DNA from: Phlebotomus papatasi
Lineage: Eukaryota; Arthropoda; Insecta; Diptera; Psychodidae
DNA: 64,000 bases
Reading direction: 5' to 3'
Assembly: GCF_024763615.1 (NCBI RefSeq)
Contig: NC_077223.1
Span: 16,368,001 to 16,432,000, forward strand
Shown here: in pieces, positions 33,804 through 45,260 of the stretch
How the letters are laid out: each line of letters starts with the position of its first letter
How positions within the stretch are numbered: the stretch's first letter is position 1
Notes under the pieces: model-generated
Seen by the model: the letters and a program-made list of their open reading frames with translations, nothing else
Told to the model about the DNA's origin: nothing
The model's database searches: none
Made by a program: the position numbers and the translations under genes

Positions 33804-35605
33804 CTCTAATTTAAACAAAACTTTTTGAAATGTACATCAAAATGAAAACCTATTGAAAAATTTTGGCAAACACTTGCTACAAAGCTTTTTTCCTAGTATA
33901 CGCTCAACTTTCTCTCCCTGTGAATTCGAGCAATAAAAAAATGAGAAAAAAGTGTTCTGAATTCCTGTACGAAACAATAAAGTTTCAGCTTTTTCTTCGA
34001 TTCTCCTTTCCCATGTTTGCCACCCTCTTTTGGTATTTATTCCGAAACCATCCTCATTTTCTCTACCAACATGTGGTATCCAATCGAATTGATGATTGGA
34101 GCAAAAGTATTCTTTGTTGCTGTGTTTTTTTTTTCTATCCTCAGAGGAAGTCAGTGAAGCTTTCCTGGAAGAGAATTTCCCCTTGTTTCTGTCTATGTTA
34201 ATTGCGTTGCGTTTTGGGTTCACCCATGGCGTGCCAAAAAGGCGATTCTACCCTCTGCTGGGATAAAATCATCAATAGAAATTCCTCATGATTTGCTGAC
34301 TTTTGCCATTCAACTCACGATTTTGGGAATGGTGGGGTGTATTTGTGGAATTTTCTACCCTTTCTACCTATACAGAATGTCCTGGGAAAAAGCACACTCC
34401 TTGATGTAGCAGTTCTTTTGAAGCTTCTCCTAATTTGTTTTTCTTCGGGTAAGAAATACACCATCCCGTGGGAGAGGGTCGGAAGACACGGGGTGTAGGA
34501 CGTAGTGAAGAAATGGCGTTGCTTCTTTGACCATCTCTTTTGGGTATAAGGTCTGTAAGAGTTTCCTCTATGGCATCGCTCAGGGCCACGTAGTATAAAG
34601 CTCTTGAGAATCCTCATGAATACCTCTGCTTCACTTTCAATGGCAACACAGCCATAGACTATCAAAGGAGCTTCAAAACATTTTCGTTTATTTTCATGTG
34701 TTTTGTTATGTTTAGCAGTTTTTTTTTCTCTTCCCTCAACATCCATCCTCTGGCGCATTTTCACCCATCATGTAATTCTCAGCGCTCATCGTATTTTTTT
34801 TGCCACCGAACCACCCCCGCACTAAAGCTCATTTTGGTGAGAGAATACCATACCCACCATGAGCTTTTCTCCCTGGCAGAAGCCGCCTCTATCTCGTTTT
34901 TATTTATACTTGTTGTTTTATATTTTTCTCCTCTCACTTTTTTTCCCTCTTTTTATTCCATACCATCAAATATACCGATCAGCAAGGGTGGTTCACAGTT
35001 CTTTTTTTTTTTCTTCCAAAGCTCAGGTATGGAGTTTTTCCTGTATTTCTTCTCTCAGCTACGCACATAAAAGAAATTGCTGTCCTCCCCATTTGCCGAC
35101 GTGTCTCGAGAAGATATTTTCATTTAAGGGACGATTCACCAACAACATTCACTTAATTCACGAAACAAGACACTGACAAGGGAGAAACTGTCCTCAAACC
35201 CTCTATGTCCTTTCTGCAGCATATACCTAACCGATAACTGATTTGTATGCAGCTTTAATATTCAATTTCATGGAGAAAAGGTTCTTTAAAATGACCATTC
35301 AATAAAGCGAAGGGAAGTTTATGCAAGGGGTAGGTAGGGCGGGTAGGGCATAAAATCATTCGAATTCAAATTTAAATTCGACTTTTTTATATAGCTTTAT
35401 TTCTTTAATTTTAATTCATCGAGAGTTCAAGAAGAAAGTATATCTTTCTGTGATTCTATTTATTCGTTGTTAATCTGAAGATCAAATGGTTAGATATGAA
35501 CTTCAAGCCAAAACTTTTAAATAACTTTTCAAAATGGGTTTTTTTCGCAAGCAAATTTTAGACTTTAAGAGTTAGTAATCATTTCTGATTTTGTATGGTG
35601 TATTA
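33804..35605. other. Unassigned single-copy-like region, 33.8-35.6 kb
   Basis: ORFs of 105-149 codons (34315-34764 minus, 34696-35070 plus, 33837-34223 minus) overlap one another on both strands and are low-complexity rich (runs of F, S, K). I recognise no domain and no splice pattern. A GGTAGG/GGGTAGGGC repeat lies at about 35328-35350. Confidence 0.4.
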
Positions 35606-35609
35606 TTAA

Positions 35610-35731
35610 TCTTTTAATGATCATGAGACACCGGTGTCCTAAAAACGAAAACAATTTGGAAGAGAAAAAAACTCCTATAGCCAAAAAAAATTTTTTTTGA
35701 GGACACAGGTGTTCCACTCGTTCTTAAAGGG
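35610..35731 (+). mobile_element. Family K-like TTAA mini-element, copy K3 (122 bp)
   Basis: Bounded by TTAA on both sides (35606-35609 and 35732-35735). The ends TCTTTTAATGATCATGAGAC and GTTCTTAAAGGG correspond to the K termini, with ACACCGGTGTCC and ACACAGGTGTTCC just inside each end, as in the right end of K1. Heavily deleted inside. Confidence 0.65.
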
Positions 35732-35735
35732 TTAA

Positions 35736-36446
35736 TCATTTTATTAGGGATGAGGTTCGGTTCGGTCAGTCCAGATTAAAATCAAAAAGTGCGATATTTT
35801 GATTTTTTGTTTTTTTTTTTAATCTTTGGATAGGTTTAAAGATTATGTAGGCTGACTTTTTGTTTGTACATTATGTCCATTCCCAAAACCCGAAAAAAAT
35901 ACAGTAGAATGCACTATAAATTAGGTATGAAACATTTTTATCTGAAAATCAATCCTATTACTTTTAAAACTATTTTGGGGGATCTTTTGAGAGAATTATG
36001 AATCGGTTCAAATCGGTTGAGATCCGGTAAACGGTAAATGATGCGAAAGTACTTTTGCGGTATAGCATCTAAGTCGCGAGTTCGAGCATTTCGCAAAGCC
36101 TGGGACGCTTTGCCACCCCTTTTTATATAAACATATAATAAATTTTTTAATATTTTAATGGACGGTTAAACATTCTTTTTAAAAGTTACCGGTAAAATCT
36201 TAGAATAACTCTAAATATGAAGCAACGATTGAGACAAGTTTAAATTCAAATACAAAAAGTCTTTGAATTTTTGACAAGTGTACATTGGCTCTGTAAAAGA
36301 ATTCTATCGGGACAATCATCTTCCAGATGGACCCCTAAATAAAAAAAAAATTCAAACCAATAATTAAGGGATAATTTGAATATTATTCTATTTTTAGGAA
36401 AGTTTTGACCAACTCTTCGAAATTTCCATTTTATTTATAGGTTTAT
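35736..36446. other. Unassigned region, 35.7-36.4 kb
   Basis: A+T-rich, no gene recognised. A tRNA-B-box-like GCGAGTTCGAGCA near 36073 lacks a convincing A box. Confidence 0.35.
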
Positions 36447-36447
36447 A

Positions 36448-36700
36448 CACTGAGAGAAATCCGAAAAAATTAAAATAACATTCCGGAAATGTTTATTTTA
36501 CCCTGCAGTATTGATCCGAAATCGGTGTAAATATTACGCATTTTAAGTGTATTAGGGGTTAAAATTACCCTTTTTCTTGCTAATTGTACCCTCAAAAAGG
36601 TACAAAATTAACATTAAAAAATGTTGATATATTTTTACACATAAAAAGTGTTGAAATTTTGAGGAAAAAAGTTAATCGCACCCTTGTTTTTTTCTCAGTG
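36448..36700 (-). mobile_element. Family C MITE, copy C4 (253 bp)
   Basis: Starts CACTGAGAGAAATCCGAAAA and ends TTTTTTTCTCAGTG, with TA at 36446-36447 and 36701-36702. Complete, reverse orientation relative to C2. Confidence 0.85.
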
Positions 36701-36881
36701 TATGTTTATAGGATTTTAAAAATCATAAATCGATAGATAAATTGTGTAGAGGTTTGATGCGATCTGTTGGCCGGAAATACCAGGCTTTATTTGAGCGCCT
36801 TATGTCAATCTAACAAACCTTGCTCTAATAAATCAATATATCTATAAAAAATATATATTTGTTCTATTATAGATTACTGAA

Positions 36882-37086
36882 CACTGAGAGAAATCCGAAA
36901 AAGTTAAAATAACATTCCGAAAATGCTTATTTTACCCTGCATTATTGATCCGAAATCGGTGTAAATATTATGCTTTTTAGGTGTATTAGGAGTTAAAGTT
37001 ACCCTTTTTCATGTTAATTTTACACCTAAAAAGTGTTAAAGTTATGAGGAAAAAAAGTTAATCGCACCCCCATTTTTTTCTCAGTG
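36882..37086 (-). mobile_element. Family C MITE, copy C5 (205 bp, internal deletion)
   Basis: Same ends as C4, lying only 181 bp to its right and in the same orientation, but lacking about 50 bp of the interior. Flanks are AA rather than TA, so one or both sides may have mutated. Confidence 0.8.
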
Positions 37087-39184
37087 AATGACCTTATGAG
37101 ATACTTTTGTCCAAATGAAGCATTTTGAAGGAAATCACTTTTATATAAATGCACGTGAATCGAGTTAAAACGTGCCGAAATTCTCCATTTTAATTTAAAT
37201 AATTTAGACGAGCTTTTTGAGCATTCAGCGAACTGTGAATTTCTTAAATTCTTGCCGTCAAAACTTTTATGCTCCTCAGATATTAAAGCAGTTATTATGT
37301 CTCTCAAAGTTTTCCGGGGAATGCTGGGTATTTTTTCTTAAATTGCCTATCCTTATGGTATACGTTCACGTAAAGAAAGAAAATTTAGAAGCATAAGAAA
37401 AAATTGAATTTTTTTATGGGTCATATATAATCCATTTGTCCTAAACGGGTTAAGGATGCGTGGGGCTTTTCGATAAGCGGGTGTATTTGACCCTGGGTTG
37501 ATGTGATGATTCACGATACGTTCCGTTTAAGAAAAACATTGTTAAATATCTGTTTAGAATTTCAAATGCTAAAGATTTTGTGAGAATTATTCGTCATATT
37601 TTTATTTTTTGAATTTATAGCATTAATTCTTTTTTTTAAAATTAAATCTTCCTAGAGTTTTAAGAATAATACCTTTCGTGCTTTTAATGTTTCACTGGAA
37701 TTTTTAACAATAATACTATACCCCAAAGTTGCAGGATATACATCTTTTGTTAGAGAATCATGACTTTTATTCCACGAGTTTTTTTTTTTGGGAAAACTCA
37801 TGCATCAATTCTTTGTTCTATATGAAACGATTTCGTGGAAATTGTTTATGTAAGAGATAGCAAAAGCTTTGCTATAAAAATGTCAGAGATGTGAAGAACA
37901 ATGAAGAATGAAAATCTCATATGTGTGGATGATTATGGTGAAAGATGAGTGAAAGCTCTCTCTGAGCGTTTTTCTCCTTGTGCTCCACAAAATGCGCTTA
38001 TTGTCTTTTGGGAAAGATATGGGAAGGGTTTCATTTTGACTTTCTTTTTTCCCTCTGAGACTTGAAATGTTGGCGGCAATTTTGCCAAAAAGAAAAGCAG
38101 ATCAAAAAAAAGAAGAACCAGAAAAAGGAGATTTTGAATGATTGACAGAGGAGCAATTCTTCCAAATGGCTTGTGCGATATAATAAAATCACTTCTAACT
38201 CACCAGAAGTTTCGATGGCAGCATGTCACAAATTGGACGACAGATGAAAGAATCCTCCGCGACAGCAGAATTCTATGTCCCAGTCTGTGAACAAAGAGAA
38301 AACACCATGAGTTTTATATATGCAGAATTTTCCTATGGTCTCTTGTTTTTCTTGCTTTCACTTGGGAATGGTATTTTTAGAGGCATGACTGTCGCTCACA
38401 GACTCATTTGCTGTTAACAAGTTAAATTAGCATTCTGTGCATTTCAGCACGCACCTTGTTTAACAACACTATCACACCATTCAGAACAACTTCTTGGGGA
38501 CTTCCAGGACACGATCCTGCAGATGAAAAAAGGCCAGTCCGTCTCTAATCTCATGCATGGCATGTTCACGAACTATTTTCCCTAACATGAAGCCCTAGAG
38601 ACTGGATTTTTTCACCTTAGCCGTCCAACTTCTCCCCCAAAAATACCATTGTGACCTGAGGGAAAAGTAGAATTTTCACCCCCAATTTCTCTGTCGTTGT
38701 GAAAAGTTCTTAGGACGCATTTTCTCTCCCCCTCATATCCTTGGAAGTTGAGAGTGAAATTTATCGCTATAACTTTTTCGTGAGTACAAAATTCTGTTGA
38801 ATTTTGAATTAATGGACACCAAATGGGAATTAAATAATTGAGAGAGTGGCGATAAACGTGTGGCGAAGAGGTAAAGAGACATACCAGCACCCCCGCGCAT
38901 ATAATGTTTAATTTTTATGACAGGCAACATTCTTTTCGGGGTTATTTCGTGGGTGAGAGCCCCCCAAAAAAACTAACAAATGAGCAAAAAACAACATTAT
39001 GACTATATACTTTCAGCCGACCGAGTTCTCATACGAGAAAAGTTTCATCGAGGGAAAGAATATTCATCGTGATCTCTAGGGGATAGTGGGAATATTTTTG
39101 AGACGACTCCCGAAAGTTAGAATCCTAAACATTAAATTCCGGAAAGGGCCAAAACCCAGAATCCGTTCATTCACAGCTAGACTT
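37087..39184. other. Unassigned region, 37.1-39.2 kb
   Basis: No gene recognised. The 37.9-39.0 kb part is less A+T-rich and single-copy-like; ORFs there are short and overlap on opposite strands. Confidence 0.4.
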
Positions 39185-39460
39185 AGATTCTCAAAGAGTG
39201 TCTTGGATAAAATTTGAAGGGAACTGTATTTGCACCATGTTGTTGATTTTCGAAGAGCTCAAACTGAATTTCGAATTTTCGGAATTTATGAAATACCATG
39301 CTTAAAAGCTGTTAAAAAAGTTATTCAGTGATTTTGAGGAAAATTTTAATGGAACTGGAATAGAATGCGTTTCATAGCACTGATTTTTCTCACGATAAAC
39401 TGCGAAGAATGATACGTGTCGATAATCGAAACACTTCGAAATTCGAACAGGAAGTTATTC
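39185..39460 (+). repeat. Family Y direct repeat, copy 1
   Basis: First of three diverged copies in the same orientation within 3 kb (also 40480-40760 and 41690-41990). Shared landmarks: AGTGTCTTGGATAAAA, GAACT-TATTTGCAC, GTTATTCAGTGATT and CTTCGAAATTCGAACAGGA. Confidence 0.6.
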
Positions 39461-39837
39461 AACCCTACGTGGATGAAATGAGATACAAAAATTTCGAAAC
39501 TGATTTTTGAACGCCTTTTCTCTTGGGAAAATTCTAGCTGTTAATGTTCAGAATTCATCTAAATCTCAAAGAGCCAATAGGATTATAAGAATTTATGGGA
39601 AAACCACCAAAAATTTATTCTAGTATGAAGAAATACATATTAATATTCATAAATTATACATAATGCATATTTTGTGGTATTCTACGCAGATAATCGAGAA
39701 CACCTTTATTTTTTATGGTTCAATTTTAAAAGGGAAGTTTTCTGTTATTTTGGGAAATCATATACAGACAATATAGAAACTCTGACTGGACTATAAGATT
39801 CCAGCAAAAAATTATTCTCTTGGGTATTTAGGACGTA

Positions 39838-40045
39838 CGGGATTTCGACCCGTTTTAGCTATTCGGAATTTTGGGTTTACGGAATTTTGGTCCATTCGGG
39901 ATTAAGGCCTTTCGGAGTTTTCGTCCGTTTAGGATGTTGAATCGTTCAAGACCGCTGGACCCAGGATTTCGTTTCTTCTGGATTTTAGGTTTTCGAGTTC
40001 TTTGAGTTCGGGGTTTTGGCTTTCGAAATTTGGTTTTTACTGGTT
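39838..40045 (+). repeat. Degenerate 17-18 bp minisatellite
   Basis: Imperfect reiterations of a unit like TTCGGGATTTTGGTCC run through the segment (for example ATTCGGAATTTTGGG, TACGGAATTTTGGTCC, ATTCGGGATTAAGGCC, TTTCGGAGTTTTCGTCC), becoming weaker to the right. Confidence 0.6.
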
Positions 40046-40056
40046 TGAGACATGTA

Positions 40057-40410
40057 GGGGAAACTGGGGAACCACCAAACAGGGAGTAGCACCAAACACT
40101 AATTTTTATTTATAAGCTACATGGATTATCTCGACCACGCCCCTGGCAAGTTGCTTGAACTTTGAAGCCACTTTCTTATACTTCGATTTAAATTTATATG
40201 GGAATTTTTTTGCACTCGTTACCATTACATTAAATAACAAAAAAGTGAGTAGTTTTTCCGTATTATAAGATACCTTTCCGTATGGAGGGATAAATATACT
40301 AAATTTTTGTTTAAATAATTTTTTTTCTCGGAGCACTGTGAGCTGAGTCCGAGATCAATTTAGGAATTGGCTTCAAATAGCTCCATATAAAAAAATTAAC
40401 TTGGCACATG
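40057..40410 (+). mobile_element. Family N element, copy N1 (right limit approximate)
   Basis: After TA (40055-40056) the end reads GGGGAAACTGGGGAACCACC. The body from CGCCCCTGGCAAGTTG to AATAGCTCCATATAAAAAA matches 52434-52745 in reverse orientation. A right inverted end was not identified. Confidence 0.6.
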
Positions 40411-40479
40411 CTTTTTCTCGACCATTTCTTCAGTGAACAAGAATCCCTATAATGCTCTTTGTGATCCCAAACAGAAGTA

Positions 40480-40760
40480 GATTTTAATTCTCCAATAGTG
40501 TCTTGGATAAAACGTAAATGGAGCTCTATTTGCTCAAAAATCCGTTAAAGTTCGAAGAATTCAAATTTTCGAACAAGGTGGGGAAAATTTATCAAATATC
40601 ACATTAAAAAGCTGGCAAAAGAGTTACTCAGTGATTAAATTGTATACCATAAATTGTGAAATTCTAATAGAAAATCTTGAAAAATCTGAGAATCGCATTG
40701 CGAGAAAAATAGGATCGAAAACCTTTTAAGTAAGATCTCATCTTGAATTGCGAACAAATT
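40480..40760 (+). repeat. Family Y direct repeat, copy 2
   Basis: Second copy of the 39185-39460 unit (CCAATAGTGTCTTGGATAAA, GAGCTCTATTTGCTC, GAACAAGGTGGGGAAAATTT, GAGTTACTCAGTGATTA). It is closer to copy 3 than to copy 1. Confidence 0.6.
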
Positions 40761-41689
40761 AAACTTTACCAATCAACCTTATATCGATTCAATATTCCTT
40801 CACGGTTGCATTTAGGGGTGGGAAAGCCATTCACTTGTATACTATCAGGAAAAAAATCAACAATACCTTATGAATGATTGAAACTTTTCTAGAAACAATT
40901 TGCACAAATATTTCTACCATTGAGAATTGTTTTCAATAACCAATCATCAGCATTTTTCTCCCTTTCTGAATCAAAAGCTTGAATTTTTCAATACCTTTTG
41001 TACCATTTAGTAATTGTTTCTTTTGCCAGGAAAGTCACATTTGAGAAATGGAGAAAAGCAGCAGCAAAAAAAATGTAAAACACGCAAAATCAGAGGGAAA
41101 CCATTGTAGCATTTAGTAAAGTTTGCCCTCAATTAATGCGTGTTTGACAGAGGTAAAGTATTTTCATTAAATTTATCGTGGATATTTTGCATCTTTTGTA
41201 CATTATTCATATTGTAAGTTGGTAACTAATTGGGAAATTCTCCATGCAATTTGCACTTGAGAATGTTGTCACGAAGAACACACGCCAAATGGCGCAATTT
41301 TGCAACAATTAGGCACTCAAATTGAACTTTTTCAGCATTCTCATGCAATAATTTCTGCATTGTTTTAAATTTCAGGGCTTCTATTGCTTGTTTTTGTGGA
41401 GGTTTCCCATACCATTTGAGCCAGAAATTGCTGACGTTTTTCCCCAATTCTGGCAATTGTTGGAAAATTTGAAGTTGGTAAAGTATAAAGGGAGCGACTA
41501 ATATGCAGTGATACGGTTTAAAAACACTGTTTTTTTCAGTAAATAATTTGAATTTTTAGTTTAAAGGGTTCGTTCAAACGGGGATAAATATATAGATGTA
41601 CGTCAAATTGCTTATCGTTGAGATTTAGAAAATCCTCCCTTATAGAAGTTCGTTCCTGAGATAAAAACTCCTTAATGGGTGCAAACATT

Positions 41690-41990
41690 AGTAGATTTTG
41701 ATTGTCCAATAGTGTCTTGGATAAAAGGTAAATTGAACTCTATTTGCACAAAAAGTCGTTGATGTTCGAATAATTCAAATTCAATTTCGAATTTTCATAT
41801 TAAATTCTTGAACAAGGTTGGGAAAATTTATGAAATATTGCTTGCACTAAAAAGCTCGCAAAGGAGTTACTCAGTTATTATGGGACAGAAAGAATAAACG
41901 TCGTTGCTTTGTCCTTTCCTCACAACAAAGTGAAGACCAAACACATTTAAACACTTGAGCTTTTCGAAATTCGAACAGGATGTGTCACCT
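41690..41990 (+). repeat. Family Y direct repeat, copy 3
   Basis: Third copy (TAGATTTTGATTGTCCAATA, GTGTCTTGGATAAAAGG, GAACAAGGTTGGGAAAATTT, GAGTTACTCAGTTATTA, CTTTTCGAAATTCGAACAGG). Confidence 0.6.
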
Positions 41991-42416
41991 TGCGAAAGTA
42001 TCAAGAAGTGGGCTCCGTTCAGTAATAACCTTTTGAAGAGACAAAGCCACTTCAAAGCCAAGCCAAACCTATTCGAGAATCGAAAATCTACCGGAATAGC
42101 ATTATAATATTTGGCACTGAACGAATAAGCTATAAAAATTAAATTTAGTAAGAAAAAATCTCACTTGATCAATATTTGACCAGTACCCTGATGATGATCA
42201 ACAGAACCTTTTTTGTAATACTCGTCTGTTACAACTTTTAGAGCAGGAAAAATCTTATGAAATCAAAATTCACATTCTTTATTTCTCAAACGCTTTGTAT
42301 ATGTACATATCGTCGGTTGCCTCAGCAACTGTGCTAACTGCATTTGCTTTGTGTCTGCATTCGTTGCAAACGTCGCGTATATTTCACTTTTTGGTATTCG
42401 AAATTGAATTTAATTA

Positions 42417-43482
42417 GGGGAAAGGCTCATAATTTTGTCCAGTTTCTTATTTTGGACACTTTGAAGATAAAATTGGACACTAAAAATAAATTGATTAAAA
42501 TTATGGATTTTTATTCCAGTATTTGATGAATAATGAATTCTATCTAAATATTTGTTCTTTCTGGAAGATTTCAAAACTAAATACCTTAAATTTTGAATAT
42601 GATTTGAGTTGAAATTGCTTTGTGGAAAGTTCAGTCTGAGCAATTGCTTACGAGAAATATGACAGAATTTCGTGTTTACTTCAGTCTTATTTAGCTATGA
42701 TGAAGTACTAACAATGTTTCTTCCCTTTTTTGAGTGATATTATTAAATATTCATTGAAAATTGTGTTGATTCACGTTAGTGGTGATTTGTACATTTGACC
42801 TGAAGTGAGATTTGCCTTGTGTATTACATTTTTCGTGTGAAAAATGGGCAATTTTCTAAGAAAATCACCAATTAGGGGATACTCCTTATTTTGGACAGGT
42901 GTTTTTCTCACGAAATTTTGTGAAGTTTTAGCATTTGTGATGACTAGGTTGGACAAATGCCTGGAGAAACAAAGAAGCATAATCTCTACGAAAGAGATGT
43001 AGCGAGAAAAGCATTGAAAGGCTCCCAGAAAGGCCAGGGAATGAGCGAATCCGCACGTACTTGGAGTACCGAAGTCAACTCACTTTAATGAATGATGTGG
43101 AAAGTTTCCGGGCTTCTTGTGACATTCCACGGTTCCCTTACATGAACAGGAAGAGGACTTGGTAAGATTGGTTCATGAAATGAAGAACAATGGGCATCCT
43201 GTTGAGGCGGATTAGCTGTCCAAATATACAGCCAAGTTGTCCAAATTAATAACCAAGTTGTCCAAAATTCAAGTCAAATTCACCTCTACATATCAATTCA
43301 TTTTTAAACGTATTAAAACTAATTTTCGTAAAAATAAGACGATAAATATCTTGCCAAGTTTCTAAACAACTCTTCTGAAAAGAGAGTAACAAAAAAAGTC
43401 AATTAGTATTGAAAATATCGCACTTCAAACTTGGAACATCGATGCTTATAAACAGACTGGACCAAATTATGAGCCCTTACCC
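42417..43482 (+). mobile_element. Family O pogo-like element (1066 bp)
   Basis: Inverted ends GGGGAAAGGCTCATAATTTT (then GTCCAGT) and the complement of ACTGGACCAAATTATGAGCC, with TA at 42415-42416 and 43483-43484. TTGGACA/GTCCAA motifs recur inside both arms (42460-42480, 42890, 43215-43265), consistent with subterminal binding repeats. It retains the two N-terminal DNA-binding domains of a pogo-type transposase but no catalytic domain. Confidence 0.85.
42957..43215 (+). pseudogene. pogo-like transposase N-terminus (psq HTH + CENP-B/Tc5-type HTH), frameshifted
   Basis: ATG at 42957 starts MPGETKKHNLYERDVARKAL followed by KGSQKGQGMSESART, which matches the HTH_psq domain of pogo/CENP-B-like transposases (Y-x-x-x-D-V-x-x-A-L, then M-S-x-x-x-A-A-R). 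At about 43065 the frame slips by one base; in the other frame the bases read GVPKST, the conserved turn of the recognition helix, so the slip is a mutation. After a short broken linker, 43129-43212 reads TVPLHEQEEDLVRLVHEMKN then NGHPVEAD, matching the CENP-B/Tc5-type domain (E-x-E-x-x-L-V-x-x-I-x-x-M-x-x-x-G-x-P-V). It ends in TAG. No DDE domain follows. Non-functional, but the domain order is diagnostic. Confidence 0.75.
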
Positions 43483-43484
43483 TA

Positions 43485-45062
43485 AATTGAATTTATTCTG
43501 ATTTTTAAAAGAACAAGGGTGAAAAAAAGTGAGATCCATGTAAGTGAAACGTTTTAAAAGGAAAGAAATGTGAATCTTGATTTCATGAATTTTTCCTGAT
43601 GTAAAAGAAATGCCGAATCTACATTTATAAAGATTTAGATTTTCATCATCATTTTCAACCCCTTATCCCTATTAGGGTCGATTTAGTTTTTTAAAAATCT
43701 AAATAGATTTACAAAAACTTAGATTCACATTTTAAATTATGATTATTTTCAAAACTGATTTGAAATTTACATTACTTTCTTTTTTAAGATATTCATTGAA
43801 CATCAAATGTCTTAAATATACCTTTGAGTTTAATCTATCCAGAATGATACCAATACTTCGCTAAATTTTAGCTGTTAATTTTCACTTGGTAGTAAAATAT
43901 TTTAAAGTATTTATTTAAATGGTGAATCTTTGTTTTGGAAAACATACACCAAAATTCTAAAATGGTTTCATGAACAAATTGCGATTGTTGTAAAGTTAAT
44001 GGCCTGTTATCTTATAAATTTTCTCATAAAGATCATTATTAGATAAAGGGGTGGATGTAAACAAGAAAATGTTCATTTTTACAAGAAGCTGCCCTAAAAA
44101 GTGAACCTCGCAATGAAATCAAGATTAGAGATATCGAAGAAAGGAGCGATTAATGCGCCCACAGTGCTTCATTGTTTGCTCATACAGCATCTCATGTAAT
44201 TGATAAAGAGCTTCCTAGAGAATATGTGTGCCTATCTCAGCGAACCAATCAATAATTCATGATTCTTCCGCATTAAACATGCGATAATGCTGGAGAGTTC
44301 AGCGGATGGGGAGTTCTGGTGGGATCAGCAACATGATTAAAATTGCTTCGAATATATAGTGAGAAATAAGTAAAGTGAATTATGAATGTGTACAGGCAGA
44401 GGTTTCATTTCTTGTTTCGCACAACAATGCCACCAAGCTCAATATGCTCCATCCCGGGAAAGTTAACTTCTTTTGAGCCGTAAAGAAGTCCCATAACATG
44501 CTAACTCACGATATGCGTTTATATGGTAAATTACATGGTTTTGGAGTCACACAACGAGACGATCGAGCAAACTCTGGGCGGATCGTAATTAATTTTCATT
44601 ACGTGATTGAATGCATCTCCAATGGAAGATCGAGAAGCAAGAAAGACCGCCACGAGAGTGGTTAATATTTATCGAATTAGTAATAGGCTCCGGAGGGAGG
44701 CAGTTTATTTAGATGTGTGAGTCACGTCTGAAGGTCTTACCCTCAAGACTTTCCGAGGAGTCACCAAAATGTGCGCCAAGATATCTTATCGCAAGTGTCT
44801 CCAAACATTTTGGGGAAATTATCAGAAATCTCTCCTCAAACAAGCTTGAAGCGGATGTAGCGATAGGAGCTGTAGATTTTGTGCTCAACACGGAAACATT
44901 TTGGGAACTAAGATATGAAGAACTTCATGAAAATTAAGAAAAGTAACGTCTCTTTCACTTAGGTAATTTTCACGACTAAGGTATGATAGTCTACTTGAAA
45001 ATGAGTATTTTAAAGTCTACCCAGCGAACAACAAATGTCCAAAGCTTTCAGTGTTTACAGGA
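43485..45062. other. Unassigned region, 43.5-45.1 kb (with LINE tail at 43641)
   Basis: Apart from the short LINE tail listed separately, nothing was recognised. A segment at 44713-44937 is open on both strands (74 and 60 codons) and less A+T-rich; I recognise neither product. Confidence 0.4.
43641..43684 (-). mobile_element. 3' tail of the (ATG)n LINE, reverse orientation
   Basis: On the minus strand it reads CGACCCTAATAGGGATAAGG then GGTTGAAAATGATGATGA, the same 3' end as the fragment finishing at 13064. Only the tail is present. Confidence 0.6.
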
Positions 45063-45152
45063 TACCGGTTTGAACCAAAACAAAGAAAAGTCGATAATGC
45101 AAAAGCACTTGAGAATTGTAAAGTGATAAAAAAACATGCTCAGTTTTATTAG
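45063..45152 (+). repeat. Half copy of foldback family S
   Basis: Matches the right arm of 10455-10699 (AACCAAAACAAAGAAAAGTC, GCAAAAGCACTTGAGAA, AACATGCTCAGTTTTATT). The other arm is missing; a family T element starts at its edge. Confidence 0.6.
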
Positions 45153-45260
45153 AATAGGGTGAAAGGAACACCTATTGACACCCTACTCTGTACCATTTTG
45201 AATACGAAATTTGAACACTTATCCTTATCGAAAAACATAAATTAATGAAAAAACGCCATA

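Noticed and set aside
34315..34764. 149-codon minus-strand ORF
   Set aside because: Overlaps other ORFs on both strands, has no recognisable domain, and lies in low-complexity sequence.
36040..36110. Second tRNA/SINE candidate around GCGAGTTCGAGCA
   Set aside because: Only the B-box motif is convincing; no A box at the right spacing.
44709..44937. Segment open on both strands (74 and 60 codons)
   Set aside because: Neither product is recognised, and a double-open frame over 200 bp can arise by chance in this composition.
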